The position numbers were made by a program, and so were the translations under genes. Shown one piece after another: positions 1 to 6,835 of a stretch of DNA of 9,466 bases. The stretch is from Desulfobacteraceae bacterium (GTDB lineage Bacteria > Desulfobacterota > Desulfobacteria > Desulfobacterales > JAABRJ01): positions 1-9,466 of the forward strand of contig JAABRJ010000477.1 of the NCBI GenBank assembly GCA_011390985.1, written 5' to 3'. Position 1 is the stretch's first letter, and each line of letters begins with the position of its first letter. The notes below the pieces were generated by a model. That model made no database searches, was not told where the DNA came from, and saw nothing but the letters and a program-made list of their open reading frames with translations.

Positions 1-1488
1 CTGGAAGGCGCCCCGGTGGTGCCGGTTTCATCGGTTTCGGGTCAAGGGCTCCCGGAATTCATCAAGGTTCTGGACGAAATCGCCGCGGCGGTTCACGACC
101 GGCCGTCCACCGGTCTTTTCAGGCTGCCGGCAGACCGGGTGTTCAGCATGAAAGGCTTCGGCACCGTCATCACCGGCACGCTGGTTTCGGGAAATGTGAG
201 CGTGGGCGAGACCATCATGATCTACCCGTTGATGATCACCTCCAAGGTCCGCGGCATCCAGGTCCACAACGCCAGCGTCAACGAGGCCCGCGCCGGCATG
301 CGCACCGCGATCAACTTTCAGGGCCTGGACAAGACCGCGGTAAATCGCGGTGACGTGGTCTCCACCCCGGGGGCCCTGAAGCCCAGCTATATGCTGGACG
401 TGGCGCTGCACTTTCTGGAAAGCAACGAAAAGCCGTTGAAATCCAGAACGCGGGTGCGATTTCACGCCGGCACAAGCGAGGTCCTGGGGAACCTCGTGCT
501 GCTGGACCGGGACGAGCTGGCCCCCGGAGAGGATACCGTGGCACAGCTGCGCCTGGACGAACCGGTGACCGGCGTACGGAACGACCGCTACGTGGTGCGC
601 AGCTACTCCCCGGTCCGCACCATCGGCGGAGGCCACATCGTCAATCCTATCCCCCACAAGCACAAGCGCTTGCGGCCCGAGGTGATCGAAGGCCTGCGCC
701 GTATTATGAGCGCCGATCCCGCGGAGGTTCTGGCTTACCTGATCGATGCCGCCGGGTATGAAGGAGTCTCCTTTGCCGACCTCAAACTCATGACCAACCT
801 CCCCGACAAGCATCTTACCACCCTTTTGCAGACACAGCTTTCCTCGCGCGCCGTGATCCAGGTAGACAAGGAGAACCGGCTTTTCATCCATCAGGCGACC
901 TATGAGAAGCTGAAGACCGAGGCCCTGGGGAACTTAGAGCGCTACCACCAGAAAAACCCGCTCAAGGCCGGGATGCCCAAAGAGGAACTCAAATCCAAAT
1001 TCCCCCGCCTGAGCCCCAAGCTTTTCACCTTGCTGCTCAACCAGATGCTCCGCGACAATGAAATCGCCCAGGCCGAGGAAACCGTCCGACTGGCGGGCCA
1101 CACGGTTTCCTTGGGGATCGATCAGGCCGACGTACGCCACAAACTGCTCGATATCTACCTGAAAAGCGATCTTCAGCCCCCCTATTTCAAGGAGATTGCC
1201 CAGAACCTGGAGGTCACCCCGGCCCAGGCCCGGGATGTCCTCAGCCTGCTGGTGGATGAAGGCTCCCTGGTCAAGGTCAAAGAGGACCTGTATTTCCACA
1301 CCCACAACCTCGAACGGTTGAAGGAAAGACTGGTGGTCTTTCTCAACCAAGAAGGCGAAATCTCGACTCCGCAGTTCAAGGATATGACTGGCGCCTCACG
1401 TAAATATGTGATACCTTTAATCGAATATTTCGACACCAAAAACGTTACGATTCGAATCGGCGACATCCGTAAGCTGAGGAGGGGGTAA
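1..1488 (+). CDS. selB: Selenocysteine-specific elongation factor SelB (5' part missing)
   Basis: SelB is the EF-Tu-like GTPase that brings selenocysteinyl-tRNA to UGA codons marked by a SECIS hairpin in the mRNA. The reading frame is open from base 1, and the 495 visible residues begin near the end of the GTPase domain: a G5-like segment (VPVSSVSGQG) is at about residues 7-16. The G1-G4 motifs, roughly 140 residues, lie upstream of the window. Domain II follows (FSMKGFGTVITGTLVSG, about 48-64), then domain III, ending at the SelB-like RTIGGGHIVNP (about 206-216). The rest, about 220-495, fits the winged-helix repeats that bind SECIS RNA, and the C-terminus (RKYVIPLIEYFD, then a basic tail ending KLRRG) is typical of SelB. 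The stop is TAA. No selA or selC is visible here. Identity is highly certain; the true start is not in the window. Confidence 0.96.
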   Translation: MEGAPVVPVSSVSGQGLPEFIKVLDEIAAAVHDRPSTGLFRLPADRVFSMKGFGTVITGTLVSGNVSVGETIMIYPLMITSKVRGIQVHNASVNEARAGMRTAINFQGLDKTAVNRGDVVSTPGALKPSYMLDVALHFLESNEKPLKSRTRVRFHAGTSEVLGNLVLLDRDELAPGEDTVAQLRLDEPVTGVRNDRYVVRSYSPVRTIGGGHIVNPIPHKHKRLRPEVIEGLRRIMSADPAEVLAYLIDAAGYEGVSFADLKLMTNLPDKHLTTLLQTQLSSRAVIQVDKENRLFIHQATYEKLKTEALGNLERYHQKNPLKAGMPKEELKSKFPRLSPKLFTLLLNQMLRDNEIAQAEETVRLAGHTVSLGIDQADVRHKLLDIYLKSDLQPPYFKEIAQNLEVTPAQARDVLSLLVDEGSLVKVKEDLYFHTHNLERLKERLVVFLNQEGEISTPQFKDMTGASRKYVIPLIEYFDTKNVTIRIGDIRKLRRG

Positions 1489-1542
1489 CTCGTTATTTTG
1501 CTGAGCCATTTTGGGTCTTTAGGGCCACGCTGAGGGGTAAAA

Positions 1543-2724
1543 ATGGATCCATTTAAAAGCTTCGCTGCCAAACGAATTTTTTTGGGAATCCTCTTTCTGG
1601 GGGTGGTATTGTGGGTAATCGGAACGATTCTGGGGTCATTCGAGGCCCCGTCCTCCCCCACCGGCCCCGAGACAGCGACTGTTGCCGAAACCCGCGGCGA
1701 TTCGGCCGGGCATGACCCCGCAGCCGCTTTGATCCGCGCGCCAGGAGAAGTTGCCGGCAGCCATGAAGCACGCCGCCCGCCGGCGGCGCCCGAAGAAAAA
1801 ATCGTGACCGCCTCTGGAACACCCACTCCCCCGCCCACAGCCCCCCACGAAACGGCAAAAGCCCCGGAAGTTTCCCATAACCAATCCGCCAAGGCGGACC
1901 ATCAGACCGGCGACAGCGCGAGCGGCAAAGCGGCCCCCCACGGGGTGGACACTGCGTCGCAGGAACACGACCTGGCCCCCGGGGTCCTGTTCGTGGATGC
2001 GATCATCACCCCCCTGGATTATGAACTCAACAAGCGCTTCTGGGGCTGGCGGCCCAACGACATCCTTAACTTTACCGACAACGTCAACAATTTTCAGCTC
2101 GGGGTCCTGGAAGTCACCCGCCGGGCGGTCACGACCCTGACGGAGCGCATCTCCCGGACGGGCACCACCGCCGCCTTCGACCCGGATCTTGAAAACGCCA
2201 TGAACTGGCTGATGCTCAGGGCGGAAGATTACTGGCTACCCTCACCGGAGTCCAAGTACAATGAGGCCCTGGACGATCTGCGCAGCTACAAGGCCAAGCT
2301 CGAAAAAAACAAGGCCACCTTCTACACCCGCACCGACAACCTGATCCCGCTGCTGGCGGCCTTTGAGGACCTGTTGGGCAGCTGTGATGAAAATCTGGCT
2401 AAATTTGAGGAAAAGGGTGGTGACCCGGTGAGCTTTTTCGACGCCGACAACTACTTTTTCTACGCCCAAGGGGTGGCCAGCGCCCTGGGGGTCATGCTGG
2501 AAGCTATTTACGAAGAGTACCTCAAAACCCTGGAGGCCCGCCGCGCCACTGAAATCCTGCACCACGCGATCGAATGGTGCCACCATGCCACCCAAATCGA
2601 CCCGTGGATCATCACCGACAGCGAGTTGGACGGCATCCTGGCCAACCACCGCGCCAACATGGCGGCCCCTATCAGCCACGCCCGCTTTTACCTCGGGGTC
2701 CTGATCAAGACGCTGTCCACCTGA
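1543..2724 (+). CDS. DUF2333 family membrane-anchored protein, function unknown
   Basis: This 393-residue protein has no known biochemical role. I place it in the DUF2333 family from the arrangement and wording of several segments: DYELNKRFWGWRPNDILNF (about 159-177), DYWLPSPESKY (229-239), FYTRTDNL (260-267), NYFFYAQGVASALGVML (303-319) and GILANHRANMAAPISHAR (364-381). Proteins of this family that I recall from gammaproteobacteria share the same landmarks. Residues 11-30 form one hydrophobic helix after a short basic N-terminus, so the protein is probably a single-pass inner-membrane protein with its C-terminal domain in the periplasm. Residues 32-146 are a Pro/Ala/Glu-rich, probably disordered linker. 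The ATG follows GAGGGG by 5 bases. It lies 54 bases after selB on the same strand and may be co-transcribed with it; a terminator follows. The family assignment is fairly sure; topology is inferred. Confidence 0.88.
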   Translation: MDPFKSFAAKRIFLGILFLGVVLWVIGTILGSFEAPSSPTGPETATVAETRGDSAGHDPAAALIRAPGEVAGSHEARRPPAAPEEKIVTASGTPTPPPTAPHETAKAPEVSHNQSAKADHQTGDSASGKAAPHGVDTASQEHDLAPGVLFVDAIITPLDYELNKRFWGWRPNDILNFTDNVNNFQLGVLEVTRRAVTTLTERISRTGTTAAFDPDLENAMNWLMLRAEDYWLPSPESKYNEALDDLRSYKAKLEKNKATFYTRTDNLIPLLAAFEDLLGSCDENLAKFEEKGGDPVSFFDADNYFFYAQGVASALGVMLEAIYEEYLKTLEARRATEILHHAIEWCHHATQIDPWIITDSELDGILANHRANMAAPISHARFYLGVLIKTLST

Positions 2725-2747
2725 CCGCGGCGGCCACCGGCTGTCAC

Positions 2748-2783
2748 AAAAGGGCAACTGCTTGCGCGCGGCTGCCCTTTTTT
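2748..2783 (+). terminator. Intrinsic terminator after the DUF2333 gene
   Basis: The arms AAAAGGGCA (2748-2756) and TGCCCTTTT (2773-2781) pair perfectly. After one A/C mismatch a further four pairs can form (CTGC with GCGG, including one G-T), leaving a six-base loop. Six T residues (2778-2783) follow on the plus strand. The hairpin sits 23 bases after the DUF2333 stop. Read on the minus strand it ends in four T residues about 110 bases after the hemW stop, so it may also stop hemW transcription, less efficiently. The rest of the 172-base gap (2725-2896) shows no gene or RNA that I recognise. Confidence 0.85.
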
Positions 2784-2896
2784 GCTGGGCCGGCGCTGCG
2801 GAGAAGCCCACCTGCCCGCCTAGTGGACCCCGGCGCCTGGATTTCCGCTCTTTGACAGGGCCGGTCACAGCGGTAGCGGCGCTCCGCGCGGCGCAG

Positions 2897-4084
2897 TCAC
2901 AAACACGAAACAAACTGGTCCGCGATGCTGTCCAGCAGCAGCATCCCGCGGCGGGTCAGGGCGCAGCGCTGCGGGGTGAACGCTGCCAGACCGGCCTGAA
3001 CAAGCCGTTTTAAAAGCGCATCGAATTGTTTTTCAAACGAAGGCGCGAAGTCCTGGTTGTAGCGCACGACGTCGATCCCTGCAGTGGTGCGCAGACCGAT
3101 GTAAATCGCCTCGATTTGGCGCTGAAGGCGACTTAGGGTCTCCCGACCGGCGACGGGCTGCCGCCCGACCGCCAAGTCGCCCAGATAGCGCCTGAGGCTG
3201 CGATGGTTCCAGTACCGCTGACGGCCGACGAATGAATGGGCGGCGGGCCCCAGGCCGATGTAGGGGGCGCCGGACCAATATTTTTGATTATGCCGGGAGC
3301 GCCAGCGCTGGTCGTTGCCCTTCTCAGAACGCGCAAAGTTGGAAATCTCGTATTGGGCGTAGCCGTTGGCCGCCAGAAAGGCGACCGTGAATTCATATAG
3401 ACGGCTGACCGCTTCCGCGGATGCCGGCTTGATTTTACCTTCACGACGGCGCCGGTCCAGTGGGGTGCCGGGTTCAAAACTCAGCATGTAGCAGGAAATA
3501 TGCGCGGCCCCCAGCGCTGTTGCCTCCTCCAGGTCCGCACCCCAGCTTTCGGAAGACTGCCCGGGGATGCCGTAAATAAGATCCAGCCCGATGTTGTCGA
3601 AGCCTGCAGCCATAGCCAACTGGAGGGCCTGACGAGCCGCCGCGGTGGAATGCAGCCGGCCAAGCCATTCCAGGTGTGGCGTCTGGAAGGATTGAACACC
3701 GATGTGAAGCCGGTTGACCCCCGCCTGCCGGTAGCCGGCCAGCCGTTCGGTCGTCAGGGTAGCAGGGTTGGCCTCGAGGGTGATCTCCACCCCGGCCTGC
3801 CAGCTAAACGCGTCTCGGGCGGCGGCCAGAACCGCTGCCACGTCTGCAGGCGAAAGCAGCGATGGCGTCCCGCCGCCGATGTAAAGGGAATCGAAGGCCA
3901 GTCCGAGGGCAGGCACCCGTGTCATCTCCAGGCGAAGGGCGCCCAGATAATCGCCGATCAGCGAAAGATCGGTTACGGAGTAAAAGTCGCAGTAGGCGCA
4001 TTTGCGCAGGCAAAAGGGAACATGGATATAAAGCCCGGCCGGTTCGATGGACCCGGCCGCAGACCACAGCGCTTGCGCGGACAT
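2897..4084 (-). CDS. hemW: Radical SAM haem chaperone HemW
   Basis: HemW is the coproporphyrinogen-oxidase-like radical SAM protein that binds haem and delivers it to membrane or respiratory targets; older annotations call it an oxygen-independent coproporphyrinogen III oxidase. From this start it has 395 residues. The cluster-binding motif CX3CX2C is Cys25, Cys29 and Cys32 (FCLRKCAYCDFYS). The position two after Cys32 is Phe rather than the fourth Cys of true HemN, which favours HemW. GGGTPSLL (70-77), the EANP segment (104-107), GVQSF (129-133), LSFEPGTPL (201-209) and HNQKYW (265-270, the HNxxYW motif linked to haem binding in HemW) follow in the usual order, with a HemW-type C-terminal domain ending about 390. 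The frame is open to 4153, but ATG at 4084 has a good ribosome binding site and gives the usual family N-terminus; ATG at 4099 has none. It is cytosolic, convergent with the DUF2333 gene and divergent from the hydrolase. Confidence 0.94.
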   Translation of the reverse strand: MSAQALWSAAGSIEPAGLYIHVPFCLRKCAYCDFYSVTDLSLIGDYLGALRLEMTRVPALGLAFDSLYIGGGTPSLLSPADVAAVLAAARDAFSWQAGVEITLEANPATLTTERLAGYRQAGVNRLHIGVQSFQTPHLEWLGRLHSTAAARQALQLAMAAGFDNIGLDLIYGIPGQSSESWGADLEEATALGAAHISCYMLSFEPGTPLDRRRREGKIKPASAEAVSRLYEFTVAFLAANGYAQYEISNFARSEKGNDQRWRSRHNQKYWSGAPYIGLGPAAHSFVGRQRYWNHRSLRRYLGDLAVGRQPVAGRETLSRLQRQIEAIYIGLRTTAGIDVVRYNQDFAPSFEKQFDALLKRLVQAGLAAFTPQRCALTRRGMLLLDSIADQFVSCL

Positions 4085-4091
4085 GATAACG

Positions 4092-4097
4092 CCTCTC
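4092..4097 (-). promoter_or_regulatory. Ribosome binding site that decides the hemW start
   Basis: On the minus strand GAGAGG lies 7 bases before the ATG at 4084. The in-frame upstream ATG codons at 4099, 4141 and 4153 have no comparable purine run at the right distance. This favours the 395-residue product over the longer 418-residue reading. Confidence 0.65.
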
Positions 4098-4142
4098 ATT
4101 GCAACTGGCCGCCGACCGGCAAACTCTGCGGGCGGCCACATC

Positions 4143-4176
4143 TTGACTATCATTACAGATTATAATAGGTTACAAT
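4143..4176. promoter_or_regulatory. Probable divergent promoter region between hemW and the hydrolase gene
   Basis: This short AT-rich stretch is the only such stretch in the 132 bases between the two divergent genes. It holds TTGACT (4143-4148), an 8-bp palindrome ATTATAAT (4159-4166) that reads TATAAT on both strands, and TACAAT (4171-4176). On the plus strand TTGACT to TATAAT is only 12 bases, too short for a classical pair, and TTGACT to the weak TAGGTT is 17. On the minus strand no good -35 lies 16-18 bases before the -10-like box. A sigma-70-type promoter is likely somewhere here, but the exact elements cannot be fixed by eye. Confidence 0.4.
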
Positions 4177-4216
4177 CCCATCAGACACAAGCGCAAGCGC
4201 GCAATTGGGAAGCACC

Positions 4217-5002
4217 GTGGACCTTACGTGTCGCCATATTCAGGCCGCCGGCTGGCGGATTCGCATCCATCACCTCACGCCCACCCTCCAAAGCCGAAAG
4301 GTTCCGCTGGTCTTTCTCCACGAGGGTTTGGGGTGCATCGAGATGTGGCGGGATTTTCCTGAGCGCCTGTGCGCTCTGACGGGCAGGGCTGGGCTGCTCT
4401 TCGACCGCCGCGGCTATGGGGGATCCGACAAGCTTTCCGGACGCTGGCCCTATGATTACCTGGTTCAGGAGGCCGGTATTTTTCTGCCGGAAGTGCTGGA
4501 TGCCTGCGGAATCGCCCGCGCCGTTCTGGTGGGGCACAGCGACGGCGGCTCCATCGCCCTGCTGGCGGCGGCCCTTCACCGCAGCCGGGTCTGCGCCGCT
4601 GTCACCGAGGCAGCCCACGTATTCGTGGAGGACGTAACCCTGGCGGGGATTCGCCAGACCGTGGCGTCCTATCAAAGCACCGACCTGAAGAACCGCCTGG
4701 CCTACTACCATGGGGACAACACCGAGTGCGTTTTTCGCCGCTGGGCCGACACCTGGCTGGCGGCGGACTTCCAACCGTGGAACATCGAGGCGTATCTGCC
4801 CCGGGTGACCTGCCCGCTGCTGATCCTTCAGGGGCAAGAGGATGAATATGCCACCGCGGATCAGGTACGACGAATTGCCGCCGGCGTTTCCGGACCCGCG
4901 CTGGTGAACCTGCTGCCCGACTGTGGGCACATCCCCCACTTCCAGGCGCCCGAGGCGGTGTTGGCCAAAATGGTCCCCTTCATTCAAAACCTGGACTGCT
5001 GA
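4217..5002 (+). CDS. Alpha/beta-fold hydrolase, substrate unknown
   Basis: A 261-residue serine hydrolase of the alpha/beta fold, probably cytosolic since no signal peptide is visible. Early in the fold it has LVFLHEGLG (about 31-39; the HE(G) stretch is the usual oxyanion-hole region), then DRRGYGGSD (63-71). The nucleophile elbow is GHSDGG with Ser108. The acid is probably Asp209 in LQGQEDEY, and the catalytic His238 is in CGHIPHF, so the triad is complete. Substrate cannot be told from the sequence: esterase, lactonase or C-C hydrolase are all possible. The frame is open upstream to a TTG at 4205. I prefer GTG at 4217 because GGGA lies just before it, while the TTG has no ribosome binding site. 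The gene is followed after 36 bases by the diguanylate cyclase gene, so the two are probably co-transcribed from the AT-rich region near 4160. Confidence 0.88.
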   Translation: MDLTCRHIQAAGWRIRIHHLTPTLQSRKVPLVFLHEGLGCIEMWRDFPERLCALTGRAGLLFDRRGYGGSDKLSGRWPYDYLVQEAGIFLPEVLDACGIARAVLVGHSDGGSIALLAAALHRSRVCAAVTEAAHVFVEDVTLAGIRQTVASYQSTDLKNRLAYYHGDNTECVFRRWADTWLAADFQPWNIEAYLPRVTCPLLILQGQEDEYATADQVRRIAAGVSGPALVNLLPDCGHIPHFQAPEAVLAKMVPFIQNLDC

Positions 5003-5038
5003 AAACCGGATCGGCTGCCGCTTCTCCCAATTTGCGAC

Positions 5039-6100
5039 ATGAAAGATATCGACCTCAACGCCCTTTTGCACCGGCTTCAGGAAAACGAGGAAATCGCCCG
5101 CAAATTTGCGGCAGTCGAAACCGCTATCCTTTCCATCCTGAAATTCCGCGACCTTTTCGAGGTGCTTCTCACCGAAATCCGCGAACGGTTCAAAACCCCC
5201 TACGTCTGGATTACGATGATCGAAAACAGGGATCTGCAGAACCTGATATCCCCCCTGGCCACCTCGGACGTGCTGCGGGACCGCATGAGCGTCGTCGACC
5301 GCCAGACGTTCCGTGACCTGGTGGGCAGCACCATGACGCCGGTGCTGGTAAATGACAACCTCAAGCCCTATTTCAAGCTCCTGCCGCGCAAGAAAAAGTA
5401 CTTCATCAAATCCATGGCCTTGACCCCGCTGTCCCTGGACGGTGAGATCATCGGCAGTCTCAACCAGGCGGATTTCTCGGTCGACCGGTTTGCACCGGGA
5501 ATTGACACCAGCCTGCTCGAGCAGCTGGCGGTCAAGGTTTCCCTGTGCCTGTCAAATGTGACGGCCCATGAAAAACTCCGCTACATGGCCTTTCACGACC
5601 CGCTGACCGGCCTTCTCAACCGCCGGGTGATGGAAACCGTTTTGCAGCGTGAATTCAACCGCGCCCGCCGTTACAAAAGCCCCCTGGCGGTGGTCTTCAT
5701 CGACCTGAATGATTTCAAGGGGGTCAACGATACCTACGGCCATGACTGCGGCGATGAAATGCTCCAGTTTCTGGGAAGCAACCTGGTCAAAATGAGCCGC
5801 GATTCAGATGTGGTCGCCCGCTTCGCCGGAGACGAGTTCGTCCTGATCCTGCCGGAAACAACGGCTGAGAACGCCGAGCATTTGATGGAACGCATTTGCA
5901 CCTACCTGCAGGACACCCCGCTGAAGCTGGGCCCCCAGAAAGCAACCTGCACCATCAGCTACGGAGTGGCCAGCACCCGCGACCCCCTTTTGCGGGATCC
6001 CGCCGCCCTCCTGAAGGCCGCCGATGATCGCCTCTACGAGGCGAAAGCACGCCTGAAGGCAACCCCCAAAAAACGCCGGAAAAATGAACGGCCACCCTGA
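5039..6100 (+). CDS. Diguanylate cyclase with N-terminal GAF/DUF484-like sensor domain
   Basis: This 353-residue protein probably makes cyclic di-GMP from two GTP. Residues about 20-175 look like a GAF-type domain of the DUF484 kind (for example GEIIGSLNQADFS at 135-147, followed by RFAPGIDTSLLEQLA), which could sense a ligand. A GGDEF domain follows from about 182 to 340: DPLTGLLNRR (187-196), the metal/GTP-binding DLNDFKGVND (222-231), signature AGDEF (263-267) and SYGVAS (307-312). AGDEF in place of GGDEF is a common, usually active variant. RDSD (254-257) stands exactly five residues before the signature, the position of the inhibitory I-site RxxD, so product feedback is likely. The C-terminus is a short basic tail. 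No transmembrane helix or signal peptide is visible, so it should be cytosolic. ATG at 5039 has no clear Shine-Dalgarno sequence; translation may depend on the hydrolase gene ending 36 bases upstream. Ligand and output are unknown. Confidence 0.93.
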   Translation: MKDIDLNALLHRLQENEEIARKFAAVETAILSILKFRDLFEVLLTEIRERFKTPYVWITMIENRDLQNLISPLATSDVLRDRMSVVDRQTFRDLVGSTMTPVLVNDNLKPYFKLLPRKKKYFIKSMALTPLSLDGEIIGSLNQADFSVDRFAPGIDTSLLEQLAVKVSLCLSNVTAHEKLRYMAFHDPLTGLLNRRVMETVLQREFNRARRYKSPLAVVFIDLNDFKGVNDTYGHDCGDEMLQFLGSNLVKMSRDSDVVARFAGDEFVLILPETTAENAEHLMERICTYLQDTPLKLGPQKATCTISYGVASTRDPLLRDPAALLKAADDRLYEAKARLKATPKKRRKNERPP

Positions 6101-6130
6101 AAAGGACGTTGCCCGCCGTCTGCAAAACCT

Positions 6131-6170
6131 AAAAAAGGCCCTGCCGGCAAAATGTGCGGCAGGACCTTTT
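6131..6170 (-). terminator. Bidirectional intrinsic terminator between the alpha operon and the cyclase gene
   Basis: The arms AAAAGG-C-CCTGCCG (6133-6146) and CGGCAGG-A-CCTTTT (6157-6170) pair over 13 positions with one C/A mismatch, closing a ten-base loop. Read on the minus strand the stem runs into six T residues (6136-6131), which fits termination of the rplQ transcript about 100 bases after its stop. Read on the plus strand it gives four T residues, so it may also end the cyclase transcript. The rest of the 166-base gap (6101-6266) shows nothing else I can name. Confidence 0.8.
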
Positions 6171-6266
6171 CAAAGTGGCCGAAAATTGTAGGAAGCGGGA
6201 GCCCTGAAATCAGGCCGCGCAAAAACAATCCCCCTTACTGGGAAATATTTGCTGCCGCGCGGCCCC

Positions 6267-6827
6267 CTACTTCTCGGTTTCGGTCGGTTTCAGCTCCGCC
6301 TCCGCGGCGCCAGCGGCGCTGCTTTCTTCGCTGACCGGCTCCGCGGCAGGAGCGGCCGACACCGGAGCGGTTTCGATTTTGGCTGAGGCGCCACCCATCA
6401 CTTCGGGTTTCTCGGCAGTTTGCGGCTTTGCGGGGGCTGCCGGTTCCTTTTTCTTTTTGTGTTTTTTGCCTGGTTCCCCCACTAGTTCCACCAGTGAGAT
6501 CGGCGCGGCATCACCCGGTCTGCGGCCGATTTTGACGACCCGTGCGTACCCACCCGCCTGCGACCCAAAGCGCGCCTGGGCGTTTTCAAAGAGTTGATGC
6601 ACCACGTTTTTTTCGCGCACAATGGCCATTGCCTGACGTCGTGCATGCAGATCACCGCGCTTGGCGAGGGTGACAATGTGGTCGACCCAGCGTTTGAGCT
6701 CCTTGGCCTTGACATCGGTCGTGCGAATGCGATCGTACTTCAGCAGCGAGGTCACCATGTTGCGGAACATGGCATCCCGGTGACTGCTGGTACGGCCTAA
6801 CTTAACGCCTGCTTTCTGATGTCTCAT
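6267..6827 (-). CDS. rplQ: Large-subunit ribosomal protein L17 with long C-terminal tail
   Basis: L17 is a 50S ribosomal protein near the peptide exit tunnel. The start, RHQKAGVKLGRTSSHRDAMF, and the segments LKYDRIRTTDVKAKELKRWVD (about 29-49) and FGSQAGGYARVVKIGRRPGD (87-106) are unmistakable. The family core ends around residue 117 (SLVELVGE); bacterial L17 is commonly about 115-130 residues. Here it continues to 186. A basic stretch (KKHKKKKE, 121-128) is followed by a tail rich in Ala, Glu and Pro that looks disordered. The start lies 8 bases after the rpoA stop, and its ribosome binding site GGAG overlaps the end of rpoA, which points to translational coupling. It is the last gene of the alpha operon, in its usual place, and is followed by an intrinsic terminator. 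Confidence 0.97.
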   Translation of the reverse strand: MRHQKAGVKLGRTSSHRDAMFRNMVTSLLKYDRIRTTDVKAKELKRWVDHIVTLAKRGDLHARRQAMAIVREKNVVHQLFENAQARFGSQAGGYARVVKIGRRPGDAAPISLVELVGEPGKKHKKKKEPAAPAKPQTAEKPEVMGGASAKIETAPVSAAPAAEPVSEESSAAGAAEAELKPTETEK

Positions 6828-6835
6828 CGGATTAC

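Noticed and set aside
28..891. Long open frame of 287 residues on the minus strand, opposite selB
   Set aside because: It lies fully antisense to a clear selB reading and its translation matches no family I recognise; GC-rich DNA commonly leaves the opposite strand open.
2725..2896. Possible tRNA, such as selenocysteine tRNA near selB, or other small RNA in the gap
   Set aside because: I looked for cloverleaf arms and a TTCGA-type T-loop and saw only the terminator hairpin and GC-rich filler.
2242..2913. Minus-strand frame of 223 residues running from inside the DUF2333 gene to the hemW end
   Set aside because: It crosses the intrinsic terminator and overlaps the hemW 3' end and the DUF2333 coding sequence; no recognisable protein content.
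4085..4153. Longer hemW start giving 418 residues
   Set aside because: The extra 23 residues are not family-like and the upstream ATG codons lack ribosome binding sites, while ATG at 4084 has GAGAGG at a good distance.
3500..4165. Open frame of 221 residues on the plus strand, opposite hemW
   Set aside because: Antisense to hemW, which has all its motifs; no recognisable domain and no ribosome binding site.
4181..5071. Open frame of 296 residues on the minus strand, opposite the hydrolase gene
   Set aside because: Antisense to a hydrolase with a complete catalytic triad; composition looks like a reverse-strand shadow.
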